A stretch of 64,000 bases of DNA, taken from the NCBI RefSeq assembly GCF_018861065.1, contig NZ_JAHKQO010000036.1, positions 1 to 64,000 on the forward strand. Reading direction: 5' to 3'. The first letter of the stretch is position 1. Every line of letters begins with the position of its first letter. The DNA comes from Paraglaciecola arctica (GTDB lineage: Bacteria; Pseudomonadota; Gammaproteobacteria; Enterobacterales; Alteromonadaceae). Of this stretch, positions 35,204 to 44,675 are shown in pieces. The notes under the pieces were generated by a model, which was not told the DNA's origin, ran no database searches, and saw nothing but the letters and a program-made list of their open reading frames with translations. The position numbers were made by a program, and so were the translations under genes.

Positions 35204-36361
35204 TTAGCCCCTATTAAATGCAGTAATAATATTGAGTTTCAAGGCGCTTATTGCCGGTGCAATTCCAGTAATTAAACCTAGCAGCAGCATGTACCCTAAA
35301 GCTTGAAGCAGAATATTTTGGTCCAACACTAAATTGGGCAAAAACCTCGCTAAGTTTTCTGACGCACCTTGTATCAATAAATAAGCCCCGCCTAATCCTA
35401 GTAGCCCACCTAAAAAGGCCAACAAGCAAGACTCAATTAAAACCATTTTAAATATACGTATCGATGCAAAACCCAGTGTTTTTAACACTGCAATCTCGGC
35501 AGTTCGCTCTCTAATGGCCAAAACCATAGTGTTGCCTACCACTATTAAAATCGTAAAAAATGCCATAAACACAACGCCAAAGATAATCAGTCCAATGTTG
35601 CCTATTTGTTCTATGAAGGCTTTATTAAACGCTTGCTCGGTGCTGGTATCAGTTTCGGCATTGGAATTAGCGAAATTATTGTCTATGGCCTTGGCTACGC
35701 TTTCGTTCATTGCTGCGTCTTCTGTGGTTAGAATTAGCCAACCAATGCTGTCGCCTCCCCAAGATTGGGTTTCTTTGAAATATTTATAATGAAACAACAG
35801 ATAACTGGTATCGGTTTTTTGTTCTGCTCCTCTAAATATACCTTCGATGACAAAATCCCAAGTTTGCCCGCCTTCTTTGTGAGAAAAAATATTCGATGAA
35901 AGCGGAATGCGGTCGCCTACTTTCCAACCATTGGCTAAAGCAATACGCTCTCCAACCAATATGCTTGCTTGATTATTCAGCCATGCTTTACGTTGTTCGG
36001 GCTCAATCACTAGCTCAGGATACACAGCCAAGTAACTTTCTGGCTCAACTGCAAAGGTCACCACTTGATTTGCGGGCTCTTGGTAGTAACCGCCAAACCA
36101 GTTTGCGTGAGTCACTTGTTTAACGCCTTCAATTGCCTGGGTTTTATTCACATAGGAATAGGGTAAAGGATTGGTAAAGTTGGTTTTATGTACCACCACC
36201 AAACGATTGTCAGCGGACATTTCAACTCCAGAGTTTAAGGCGCCACGAAGTGTCATAATGGCCCCAAAAATAAGAAACGCGATAAAGATGGCAAAGGTAG
36301 TTAGAAACAAGCGCATCTTTTTTCGGGTTAAGTTTTTGTAGACTAAATACAAATCTTTCAT
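35204..36361 (-). CDS. ABC transporter permease (FtsX/MacB type)
   Basis: The 385-residue protein has one N-terminal helix (LTTFAIFIAFLIFGAIMTL), a periplasmic MacB-like domain and three C-terminal helices, including IGLIIFGVVFMAFFTILIVVG and ILLQALGYMLLLGLITGIAP. The ATPase gene upstream overlaps it by 4 bp, showing coupling. With the second permease it likely forms a heterodimer, unlike the MacB homodimer in which ATPase and permease are fused. Confidence 0.88.
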   Translation of the reverse strand: MKDLYLVYKNLTRKKMRLFLTTFAIFIAFLIFGAIMTLRGALNSGVEMSADNRLVVVHKTNFTNPLPYSYVNKTQAIEGVKQVTHANWFGGYYQEPANQVVTFAVEPESYLAVYPELVIEPEQRKAWLNNQASILVGERIALANGWKVGDRIPLSSNIFSHKEGGQTWDFVIEGIFRGAEQKTDTSYLLFHYKYFKETQSWGGDSIGWLILTTEDAAMNESVAKAIDNNFANSNAETDTSTEQAFNKAFIEQIGNIGLIIFGVVFMAFFTILIVVGNTMVLAIRERTAEIAVLKTLGFASIRIFKMVLIESCLLAFLGGLLGLGGAYLLIQGASENLARFLPNLVLDQNILLQALGYMLLLGLITGIAPAISALKLNIITAFNRG

Positions 36362-37056
36362 GCCGATAACTCCTCGGCTTTAACGAACTCGCCTTTATTG
36401 AGGTGCACGGTTTGTTTCGCAAATTTGGCAGCCGAAGGGTCATGGGTCACCATAACAATGGTTTTGCCAAACTTTTCATTCAATAGCTGAAGTGTTTGTA
36501 AAATTTCATCCGCGGTTTGTCTGTCTAAGTCGCCCGTTGGCTCATCACAAAGTAAAAACTTAGGATCAGACACTACCGCTCTCGCTATAGCTACGCGTTG
36601 CTGCTGACCACCTGACATTTCGCTCGGCATGTGATCCGCTCTATCACTTAGCCCAACTAACTCTAAGGCTATTTTCACTTGTTTTTGTCTTTCGCTGCGG
36701 CTTAGGTTAGTCAGTAGCAAAGGTAACTCAACATTTCGTGCAGCATTTAACATCGGCATTAAATTGTAGAATTGAAAAATAAACCCAATATTATTGGCAC
36801 GCCATTTTGCCAATTGGCTTTCACTAAGGTTGTCGATACGCTGTCCATCGAAGGTAATTTGCCCTTCTGTGGGTTGGTCTACGCCACCGAGTAAATTAAG
36901 CAGAGTCGTTTTTCCGGATCCCGAAGGCCCCATAATGGCTAAAAAGTCTCCGTCTTTAATTTGCATATTCAAATCCTGAAAAATGCTGATGGTTTCCTTA
37001 CCTTTAGTGAATCGCTTTGCTACTTGATTTAATTCAAATAAATTTTGATTACTCAT
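36358..37056 (-). CDS. ABC transporter ATP-binding protein (LolD/MacB-like)
   Basis: The 232-residue ATPase has Walker A GPSGSGKT (43-50), a Q-loop in FIFQFYNLMP, the signature MSGGQQQRV (about 147) and Walker B LLCDEPTGDLD. Its sequence type is that of stand-alone ATPases serving FtsX-like permeases. It drives the two permeases encoded downstream. The stop overlaps the next start by 4 bp. Confidence 0.93.
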   Translation of the reverse strand: MSNQNLFELNQVAKRFTKGKETISIFQDLNMQIKDGDFLAIMGPSGSGKTTLLNLLGGVDQPTEGQITFDGQRIDNLSESQLAKWRANNIGFIFQFYNLMPMLNAARNVELPLLLTNLSRSERQKQVKIALELVGLSDRADHMPSEMSGGQQQRVAIARAVVSDPKFLLCDEPTGDLDRQTADEILQTLQLLNEKFGKTIVMVTHDPSAAKFAKQTVHLNKGEFVKAEELSA

Positions 37057-37102
37057 TTTCTTATCCTTTGATTATCCTTTAATTTGCGGCGCAATTGGCA
37101 AA

Positions 37103-38128
37103 CTAATTGTCTTTCATAAACCCAACTTTGACGCCCATTTCTGGGAGTATTCTGGAGTCTGTTAATTCTATTTTGATTCTAACTTGCACTGTGGCTTTCG
37201 CCCTGTCTGCGGTGGGAATAGTTGCGATAACAGAGGCAGGTATCAGCCAGTCAGGGTAAGCGTCTAAAGTGGCATTAACCTTTTGACCGGGATACACACG
37301 TCCAATAAAGGATTCGTTGACATCCACTTCTATTTCCAATGAATTCATATCCACTATGGTGCAAATACCTGTGCGGGTGAATCCACCTCCCGCAGATGAC
37401 GGCGCGACTATTTCTCCAGGTTGTGCATTTTTTTGTGTCACTACGCCGCTAAAGGGCGCTCTGATGGTATGGTCTTCTAGTCGCTCTTGTTGCCTGCGAA
37501 TTTCCACTTTAGCGACTTGAAGGTCCGCTTCAGCGCTTTCTAAATTGGCCATCAAACTTTGTTGATTAGCGAATCCCCTGGTGCGCTCCGCTTCACTTGA
37601 ATAAGGGTTTTTAAGAATTCGCTGATAATTGATTTTTGCTTCTTCGAGATTAACGAGAATCGCTTTACGCCTTGCTTGTAACACATCTAATTGCGCTCGA
37701 GCGTAGTCAAAATTGACTTTAGCCAAATTGCTATCTAACGTCGCCAGTATTTGCCCTTCTTCAACATTCATACCCTCTTCGACATTAACTTGAGTAATAA
37801 GCCCCATGACTTCAGAAGAAACGGTTGCCATTCGCCTTGCGGTAATATAACCGGAGGAATTTAAAATCGTGTCACTTGGTTGTATTTCTGAGGAAGCAGT
37901 CTCTGTCACTTTTGTATACTCAGCTTGAACCTTATTGATTTGAACCTCTGGCTTATTCTGTTGTAAACCTGATTGCTCTGGCACAAAATAGCTAAGGGTG
38001 ATCCAAATTGACAATGCACAGCAAACAAGCAATAGCAGCGCTATTTTCCACACCTTTGTACCAGTGTTTTGCTGTGTTTGATTTCTGTCTAGTTTAAGCT
38101 GCTGCAATAACTCACTTTTATCCGTCAC
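37103..38128 (-). CDS. HlyD/MacA-like periplasmic adaptor
   Basis: The 341-residue protein has a membrane anchor (IALLLLVCCALSIWITLSYF), then a biotinyl-lipoyl half (GLITQVNVEEGMNVEEGQIL), a coiled-coil hairpin (about 135-215) and the second lipoyl half (HTIRAPFSGVVTQKNAQPGE). It links an inner-membrane pump to an outer-membrane channel such as TolC, which is not encoded nearby. It is the first gene of the operon with the ATPase and permeases, starting about 200 bp from the divergently unrelated phoR end. Confidence 0.9.
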   Translation of the reverse strand: MTDKSELLQQLKLDRNQTQQNTGTKVWKIALLLLVCCALSIWITLSYFVPEQSGLQQNKPEVQINKVQAEYTKVTETASSEIQPSDTILNSSGYITARRMATVSSEVMGLITQVNVEEGMNVEEGQILATLDSNLAKVNFDYARAQLDVLQARRKAILVNLEEAKINYQRILKNPYSSEAERTRGFANQQSLMANLESAEADLQVAKVEIRRQQERLEDHTIRAPFSGVVTQKNAQPGEIVAPSSAGGGFTRTGICTIVDMNSLEIEVDVNESFIGRVYPGQKVNATLDAYPDWLIPASVIATIPTADRAKATVQVRIKIELTDSRILPEMGVKVGFMKDN

Positions 38129-38329
38129 CCTAACCTCTGCATAATTTAGTATTTATATTGCCAACTCTGCCTCTTAAAACAAAAGCCTAAGAGATGTTTT
38201 AACAATCATGGCATATAAATTTAAAAAATGAATAGGTCAAAAGTCACAACTATAGGATCACAAACGTTGTGAAAGAAAGACGACCCATCAAAAGTGAGAG
38301 ATTAAGCAGATTTGATGTTTAGAGGATGT

Positions 38330-39649
38330 TTAAGAACTCGAGTTTTTTTCAACTATATAAGTTTGCTCAGGTGAAAAACTACACGAGAAAGTGGAGCCTT
38401 TACCCAACTTACTTTGGATAGTTAATAAAGAATTATGGTGTGACAGTACATGTTTCACGATGGACAAACCTAAACCTGAGCCACCGGTAGTTCTCGATCG
38501 AGCTTTGTCTACGCGATAAAAACGCTCGGTCAAACGTTCAATATGTTTTGAGGCAATACCATAACCATTATCTTTTACGCTGAATTTGACCTGCTTGCCT
38601 TCTAGCGTCCATTTTACTTCGATGACCCCTCCGTTGGGGGTATAGTTAATCGCGTTAAAAATAAGATTTGAGAACGCACTACGAAGTTCAGTTTCAATAC
38701 CATAGACATACAAAATGGGTGAGATATCAAAAAATATTTTGTGCTTTTTTTCTCTATTTAGGGCGTCTGCCTCAACCTGAATTTGCCACAATAATTGCGG
38801 GACATTGACCAGTTTTTCAAATGCTCTTTCGGTACTGGCTTCAATACGAGACAACACCAACAATTCTTCAATTAAACTTTGCATTCGTACCGATTGAGAG
38901 CGCATTTCAGAAATGGCTTTTTTCATCATTGGCTCTGGCATGTCACCATTTTCAGGCAACATTTCTAAGTATCCATTGATAACGGTTAGCGGGGTTTTTA
39001 GTTCATGTGAGACGTTTGCTACAAAATTCTTGCGCATTTTTTCTATTTGAGTCAGGCGCGTTACATCACGAACGACAACCATCAAATTATCATCTTCATA
39101 AGGCACCATTCTAAATTCCAAAACTTTATTTGGATTGATTGGCGACGTAATCTCTATGGGTTGCTCGAAACGGTTGGCATGATAAAAGGTAATAAACTGC
39201 TTATCATCAATACGCTCGTAAATTTTCTTTCCCATATCCTCAGGCCAACTTAGGCCTAATTCAATGCGAGCGAGTCGATTGCACCAAGTAATCTCAGCGT
39301 TTTTATCAATTATAATTGCCGCGTCAGGCAGCGCTTCTGAACCCTGCCGAAAACGGCGAATGATTTCACCTAATGCTTTACGTTTATCACGACTTCTTAA
39401 ATTAGAGCTGTATATTCCTTGATATATATCTGACCAAATTCCCCTCGCAGTAGGAGGAGAAATTTTCTTACTATGCCATAACCAATGGTTAAGTCTGTAA
39501 AGACGCCAATAATGCCAGCCTAGCAAACAAAACGCGCCAATCAATAAGGCAAGGAGTAACTGATTAAAATATAAGCCAAGCAAGGTGCAAGAAGTCAGAA
39601 AAATCACGACTCCAACAACACTTCTCAACCATGGATAAGAGCTTTGCAT
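38330..39649 (-). CDS. phoR: Phosphate-regulon sensor histidine kinase PhoR
   Basis: The 439-residue protein has two closely spaced N-terminal helices with almost no periplasmic loop, a PAS domain (about 105-195), HisKA with ANVSHELKTPL (His215) and an HATPase domain (NLIFNAINYTPNGG, KDNGYGI, GGSGLGLSIVKH). PhoR senses phosphate status through PstSCAB/PhoU and phosphorylates PhoB. It is encoded 84 bp downstream of phoB on the same strand, the standard order. Identity is firm from architecture and neighbour. Confidence 0.93.
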   Translation of the reverse strand: MQSSYPWLRSVVGVVIFLTSCTLLGLYFNQLLLALLIGAFCLLGWHYWRLYRLNHWLWHSKKISPPTARGIWSDIYQGIYSSNLRSRDKRKALGEIIRRFRQGSEALPDAAIIIDKNAEITWCNRLARIELGLSWPEDMGKKIYERIDDKQFITFYHANRFEQPIEITSPINPNKVLEFRMVPYEDDNLMVVVRDVTRLTQIEKMRKNFVANVSHELKTPLTVINGYLEMLPENGDMPEPMMKKAISEMRSQSVRMQSLIEELLVLSRIEASTERAFEKLVNVPQLLWQIQVEADALNREKKHKIFFDISPILYVYGIETELRSAFSNLIFNAINYTPNGGVIEVKWTLEGKQVKFSVKDNGYGIASKHIERLTERFYRVDKARSRTTGGSGLGLSIVKHVLSHHNSLLTIQSKLGKGSTFSCSFSPEQTYIVEKNSSS

Positions 39650-39733
39650 TAGGGTGTTATTCCTCTTTGAATGATTAACCTATCCATTTAACCCAAGCCA
39701 TAAACCGGCTGCATACCACTTAGCCTACTATTT

Positions 39734-40423
39734 CTACACTTTACTAGAAAAACGATACCCTGCGCCACGAACTGTTTGAATCATATTATCATGGGCATAC
39801 TCAGACAAGGCTTTACGTAACCTTCTAATATGCACGTCAACGGTTCGGTCTTCGACATAAACGTTGGTGCCCCACACATTGTCCAGAAGCTGCTCACGAC
39901 TATAAACACGCTCTGCATGGGTCATAAAGAAATGTAGAAGTTTAAATTCAGTAGGCCCCATATCAATGGGCGTCTCGTTAGAGGTAACACGATGTGAAAG
40001 CGGGTCGAGTTTCAAACCTTGATAATCAATGGCGTCTTCACTCGAGGTAGGCGACACACGCCTGATCACAGCTTTGACTCGGGCTATCAATTCTTTGGGT
40101 GAAAACGGCTTAGTGACATAATCATCAGCGCCAGCTTCCAAACCTCGGATTTTGTCTTCTTCCTCACCTCTAGCAGTTAACATAATGATAGGTATGTCTC
40201 GCGCATATTCGTGTTGTTTAAGTTTTTTCGCTAATTGCACACCTGTTCCACCTGGCAACATCCAGTCTAATAGAATCAAATCAGGAAAAGGCTCAACAAT
40301 TTTTTCAAGCGCTATTTGAAAATCTTCGGCCTCAACAGTTTCATAACCAGACTGTTCTAATACAAATTTCAACATGTCACGGATGGGAGCTTCATCTTCC
40401 ACCAGTAAAATACGTTTTGCCAT
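39734..40423 (-). CDS. phoB: Phosphate-regulon response regulator PhoB
   Basis: The 229-residue OmpR-family regulator has a receiver domain with LVEDE, phosphoacceptor Asp53 ([10 protein letters not shown]), Thr and Lys105 (VTKPFSP), and a winged-helix DNA-binding domain ([30 protein letters not shown]). The length and motifs are those of PhoB. A Pho-box-like sequence lies about 50 bp upstream of its start, implying autoregulation. Confidence 0.95.
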   Translation of the reverse strand: MAKRILLVEDEAPIRDMLKFVLEQSGYETVEAEDFQIALEKIVEPFPDLILLDWMLPGGTGVQLAKKLKQHEYARDIPIIMLTARGEEEDKIRGLEAGADDYVTKPFSPKELIARVKAVIRRVSPTSSEDAIDYQGLKLDPLSHRVTSNETPIDMGPTEFKLLHFFMTHAERVYSREQLLDNVWGTNVYVEDRTVDVHIRRLRKALSEYAHDNMIQTVRGAGYRFSSKV

Positions 40424-40472
40424 TTTATGTTCCTTGCTACACCAACAACGCCCTAGATTATTCAGATTTTGT

Positions 40473-40490
40473 GTGACACTTTTATTACGG
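40473..40490 (-). promoter_or_regulatory. Pho box upstream of phoB
   Basis: On the minus strand the 18 bases CCGTAATAAAAGTGTCAC match 15 of 18 positions of the PhoB consensus (two CTGTCAT-like 7-mers with a 4-base A/T spacer). The site ends 50 bp from the phoB start codon, the expected place for PhoB activation of phoBR. The divergent histidine kinase gene begins about 200 bp away on the other side. Confidence 0.7.
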
Positions 40491-40686
40491 TCGGCATTTT
40501 AGCTAACATTTAGTCTATAAAAACAACATTTTATTCGTTTACAAAGCTAAGTTGCGAACTTTCAACAAGGTATCAAAACACATTGTTGATCAACCTTTTA
40601 GCTCCATGCCTTGTTTATTTTTTTTTTTCCGCATATTCTTTGTGTTCTTTAATGTGCGCTTCAAACTTAAGGAAATAAAAATTTCG

Positions 40687-42408
40687 ATGCCAAACGTCAA
40701 ACAAGGGTTATCCAAAAAACTTTTAGCAAGGGTGCTGTCGGTTTATTTTGTATTAACTCTTATTGTGACAGCAGGGCAAGTTTTCACTGAATATCTCAAT
40801 GCCAAAAGCCACATTGAAGATGAACTGAAAACCCTAAAAAATACTTTCAGCACTAGTTTAACCCGAGCCATTTGGGAATTGAATACAATCCAAGCAAAAT
40901 CCATCGCGGTAGGACTAATGGAACTCCCCATAGTCGAAGGTGTACAAATTCGCGATGAGAACAGTAACTATATCGCTGATTTAGGGCGCACCACTAAACT
41001 ACACAACGAATCGATTACTAAAGGTGTCGTGAGAGATCATATTGGCGGAACCTTTGGTTATAGTTTCCCATTGATTTTTGAATTCTCTGGTAGGACGTCA
41101 TTGGTTGGCGATGTGACTTTGTATTCTAGTTCCACCATTATCTTTAGCAGAATTGAAGTGGGGATACTTTTCTTAATAGGCAATGCCATAGTCAAAACCG
41201 CTTTTTTAGTTTTTCTATTTATGAGTGCGTTTCGCACTATGTTAACCAATCCCTTGAACGAATTAACCCAACAAATTGCCGACTTTAATCTCGACGATCC
41301 AGAGTCTTCCAAACTGGATTTAAGTATAACGGAAGAAAATGAACTGAAAGTTTTAGAGACCTCATACAATAAATTAATCGATGAAATTATTGCATTTCAA
41401 TCGAGGTTGTCTGGCACCCAGAATGAATTGCAGCAAGCCAATCAAAGATTAGATGATCAAAATATATCTTTAGAAGAAGAAGTGGCTAAAAAAACCGCCA
41501 CATTAAGCAGAATAATGTTGGACTTGGAACAACAAAAAGACGAGTTGATAATCAATCAACGTGAATTACGCCAAGAAAATGAAAACCGCCAATTTATTGA
41601 AGATGAACTACGTAAGCGAAATACTGAATTAGCCACTTCAATGGAAACCATTCAAATGGCCAAAGATCAGCTAGTTGAATCAGAACGCATGGCGTCTCTT
41701 GGTGGCCTAGTGGCTGGCATCGCACATGATGTCAATACACCATTAGGCGTCAGTGTCACTGCCACCAGCTTTTTGCAAGACAGAGTCCAAAAACTTCAAA
41801 ACGCCTATGATGATAAGAAGCTTACTGGCAGTACTATGACATCGTTTTTGTCTGAGGCTCAACAAACTATCACACTACTAACCAACAATTTGAATCGTGC
41901 CTCGGATCTCATTTCCAGTTTTAAACAAGTGGCCGTTGATCAAACCAGTGAAGCGGTGAGAGAAATAAATGTCAGTGAATATTTGACTGAAGTAGTGCAG
42001 TCGTTAGCACCTAATTTTAAGAAAACTCAGCATACTATTGATATTCATTGCCCAGATGATATTTCAATCAAATGTGCGCCTGGCGTATTGGCGCAAATAT
42101 TAACCAACATGATAATGAATTCTTTAATTCATGGCTTCGAGGATAAACCTAAAGGCGCCATAACTCTGGACATTTCTGATCAAAACGGCAACTTGATTAT
42201 CGATTATAAAGACGATGGTCGTGGTCTTGATGAAGGCACTTTGGCGCGACATTTCGACGCGTTTTTCACCACGCGCCGCGGTAAAGGTGGCAGCGGCTTA
42301 GGCACACACATAATGTATAACTTAGTCACCCAAACCTTAGGCGGCTCAATAGAAGTATTCAGCGAACCTGACAAAGGCCTGCAGTACAAAATCACTATCC
42401 CTTTTTAA
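40687..42408 (+). CDS. Membrane sensor histidine kinase (orphan)
   Basis: The 573-residue protein has a first helix (VLSVYFVLTLIVTAGQVF), a periplasmic sensor of about 120 residues, a second helix (EVGILFLIGNAIVKTAFLVFLFM), HAMP and a long coiled coil (about 225-335), then HisKA with GIAHDVNTPLG (His347) and an HATPase domain (DDGRGLDEGT, GGSGLGTHIM). No response regulator is adjacent, so its partner is unknown. Met at 40687 fits the membrane N terminus. A longer frame from 40552 would add a Phe-rich segment lacking a ribosome site. Confidence 0.88.
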   Translation: MPNVKQGLSKKLLARVLSVYFVLTLIVTAGQVFTEYLNAKSHIEDELKTLKNTFSTSLTRAIWELNTIQAKSIAVGLMELPIVEGVQIRDENSNYIADLGRTTKLHNESITKGVVRDHIGGTFGYSFPLIFEFSGRTSLVGDVTLYSSSTIIFSRIEVGILFLIGNAIVKTAFLVFLFMSAFRTMLTNPLNELTQQIADFNLDDPESSKLDLSITEENELKVLETSYNKLIDEIIAFQSRLSGTQNELQQANQRLDDQNISLEEEVAKKTATLSRIMLDLEQQKDELIINQRELRQENENRQFIEDELRKRNTELATSMETIQMAKDQLVESERMASLGGLVAGIAHDVNTPLGVSVTATSFLQDRVQKLQNAYDDKKLTGSTMTSFLSEAQQTITLLTNNLNRASDLISSFKQVAVDQTSEAVREINVSEYLTEVVQSLAPNFKKTQHTIDIHCPDDISIKCAPGVLAQILTNMIMNSLIHGFEDKPKGAITLDISDQNGNLIIDYKDDGRGLDEGTLARHFDAFFTTRRGKGGSGLGTHIMYNLVTQTLGGSIEVFSEPDKGLQYKITIPF

Positions 42409-42629
42409 CCCAACATTATTGGTTAGGGCGCTATTTATTTAAGTATATTTCTGCCCTTTTCACATAGTAGAAAAGCCTAATTCCTGATAACCTCTACAGC
42501 CATTTTTAATCGCGCACTCAGCGCAGATGGCTTGTGTATTTTTCGCAATCAAAGCACTCAATTTCGCTTTGAAAATACTGACGTTTAACGCGAAATGTAA
42601 ACAGCCTCAACTATAAGCGGATTATTTTC

Positions 42630-43538
42630 ATGTGGTTTAAAAATCTTAAGCTTTACGCAATTACCCAAGATATGGACTTAGACGAACAAGACTTTGAAGA
42701 CAAGCTGGGTGAATTCAAATTTCGCCCCTGCGGTAGTCAAGAATTAGCAACTATGGGATGGGCCTCTCCCTTCAATCAAGGCGAAGCATTAATACATGCC
42801 ACTGCGGGCAGGATCTGGCTAACCTTAAAGAAACAAGAGCGTATACTGCCGGCTGTGGTTGTTAATGCAGAGCTGGCTGACAAAGTCGCGTTGATTGAAG
42901 CTGAAACTGGCTCTCCTGTTGGCAAAAAGGCACAGCAAGATTTAAAACAAGAAATCATTCAACGTTTATTGCCTCAGGCCTTCACCAAAAATAGCTATAC
43001 ACATGGTTTCATCTCAACTAAAGATAATTTGGTGGTCGTTGACTCTTCTGCAGACGGCAAAGCTGAAGCCTTCTTGGCGATGGTACGTAAAGCCATCGGA
43101 TCCTTACCTGTTGTTCCTTTAGCCAGACATTCTGTTCAAGGCGAATTAACGGCGTGGTTAAAAGACGACTCAGCGCCATCAGATATAGTTGTACTAGAAG
43201 AAGCGGAACTTAAAGCGCAAGAAGATGAAGGTGCGATTATCCGTTGTAAAAACCAAGATTTATACTGTGACGAAATCAAGCATCATTTGGAAGCAGGGAA
43301 GTCTGTTCAGAAACTTGCGGTAGAATGGAGCGAAACACTCACAGCCATTATTCAAGAAGACTTAAGCATCAAACGTTTGAAGTTCACTGATGTGATACGA
43401 GAACAAAATGACGATATACCCAAAGATCAAATGTTAGCTCGATTAGATGCCAATTTTGCTTTGATGTCTGGTGAAGTGGTGCGTTTTGCCAAACGACTGA
43501 AAGAGATATTTAACTTAGACGATGAAAAAGTCAGTTAA
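42630..43538 (+). CDS. rdgC: Recombination-associated protein RdgC
   Basis: The 302-residue protein begins MWFKNLKLYAI and includes LGEFKFRPCGSQELATMGW, as in gammaproteobacterial RdgC of about 300 residues. RdgC forms a ring-shaped dimer on DNA and limits RecA activity. It is monocistronic, and a strong hairpin follows. Confidence is high from full-length agreement. Confidence 0.95.
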   Translation: MWFKNLKLYAITQDMDLDEQDFEDKLGEFKFRPCGSQELATMGWASPFNQGEALIHATAGRIWLTLKKQERILPAVVVNAELADKVALIEAETGSPVGKKAQQDLKQEIIQRLLPQAFTKNSYTHGFISTKDNLVVVDSSADGKAEAFLAMVRKAIGSLPVVPLARHSVQGELTAWLKDDSAPSDIVVLEEAELKAQEDEGAIIRCKNQDLYCDEIKHHLEAGKSVQKLAVEWSETLTAIIQEDLSIKRLKFTDVIREQNDDIPKDQMLARLDANFALMSGEVVRFAKRLKEIFNLDDEKVS

Positions 43539-43557
43539 CAGCGAGGTTTTGGATTTT

Positions 43558-43583
43558 AAGATGCTGGGATGATCCAGCATCTT
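43558..43583. terminator. Hairpin terminator between rdgC and the HDOD gene
   Basis: AAGATGCTGG (43558-43567) pairs perfectly with CCAGCATCTT (43574-43583) around a 6-base loop. It lies between two convergent genes, 20 bp after the rdgC stop codon. Upstream TTTT and downstream ATC/GATTTA give modest U-tracts, so it may serve both directions. Confidence 0.75.
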
Positions 43584-43603
43584 ATCGATTTATGAATTAA
43601 ATC

Positions 43604-44440
43604 TTATTGAAAAATGAGTTTTGCACTTTCTCGTAAGTCTTCGAACTCATCAGTGAGTAATTGAGATAAATTTTCTACGATACCTTTTTTGATTGACGCT
43701 TCAAATATCTGATCTTTATGACTCTCAAATTTGCCACATAGTGCCGCACCTAATCTGACTAAATCTAAATAAGAGACACTGTCGGACGTAACAGAAAGGT
43801 CTTTCCAATTCTCAGCAACATGCACAAATTCTGGCTCAAATCCCCACTCTTTCATGATGCTAGCGCCAATTTTACCTGCCATTTTGTCCATCGCAACATC
43901 CAAGAATGTTGAATTAGCAAACACATCTGCGTGACGCTCTGCTTCTGTCAAAATAGGTAACACCCCTATGTTATGAACCAGTGCGGCTAACATCATAGAA
44001 TCAAGATTAAGAGTTCGATTCTTAGTGAGCTTTGTATGAACTTGCAGCGCGGCCATTGAATTAGCGACAATCTCAATAGTGTCAGACCAAATTTGCGACA
44101 TATACTGTTTTACTATTTCGTTTTTAGAAACAAATAATTGCTCCATTGCCAAAGCGGTAGAAATATTTTTAATCTGTCTCAAACCGATACGAGTAACGGC
44201 TTGCTGCGCTGAGGTGACTTTGACGGTTCTGCCTAGATATGCACTATTTGATATTTTTATCATTCGAGCACTTAGTGACGGATCTTGACTGATTACATCG
44301 GCCATCGCGTTTAAATTGATTTCTGGATCATCCGCGGCTTTCCTTACTTTTAGTGCAATCGCAGGTAAGGTGGGTAGAACCAATGTATCGTTGTTAATTT
44401 TTTCTACCAAGATAGTGAGAAGTGCGTTTTCTGTAGCCAT
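43604..44440 (-). CDS. HDOD-domain protein
   Basis: The 278-residue protein is a single HDOD domain: LPTLPAIALKVRKAADDPEI, DVISQDPSLSARMIKISNSAYLG, IKNISTALAM, and LAALVHNIGVLPILTEAE, where the HD dyad of true phosphohydrolases is replaced (HN). Such proteins usually act in signalling with GGDEF/EAL or chemotaxis partners. No partner is adjacent. The ATG at 44440 follows a weak ribosome site. Confidence 0.88.
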   Translation of the reverse strand: MATENALLTILVEKINNDTLVLPTLPAIALKVRKAADDPEINLNAMADVISQDPSLSARMIKISNSAYLGRTVKVTSAQQAVTRIGLRQIKNISTALAMEQLFVSKNEIVKQYMSQIWSDTIEIVANSMAALQVHTKLTKNRTLNLDSMMLAALVHNIGVLPILTEAERHADVFANSTFLDVAMDKMAGKIGASIMKEWGFEPEFVHVAENWKDLSVTSDSVSYLDLVRLGAALCGKFESHKDQIFEASIKKGIVENLSQLLTDEFEDLRESAKLIFQ

Positions 44441-44675
44441 GTGTTTACCTATATCCTGTCAAAACCAATCGACCTCTAGAGAACAAGTCGATGAAAATAT
44501 TTCGTGTCTCACCTGAACATTTCAGCAAGGTTAGTGCTAAATGTAAAAGAATGTAAATGCTAGCATACTTTATAGCGCAAACTAGAGATGATAAACGCAA
44601 TAAAAGCGAAAAATTTGTTATATTCCATTCGAATTAAGATAATTAGAGCAATACAACAATAAAAAAGGTGACTCA

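Noticed and set aside
40552-40686. 45-codon N-terminal extension of the orphan histidine kinase
   Set aside because: It is Phe-rich, lacks a ribosome site and would precede a normal membrane N terminus beginning at 40687.
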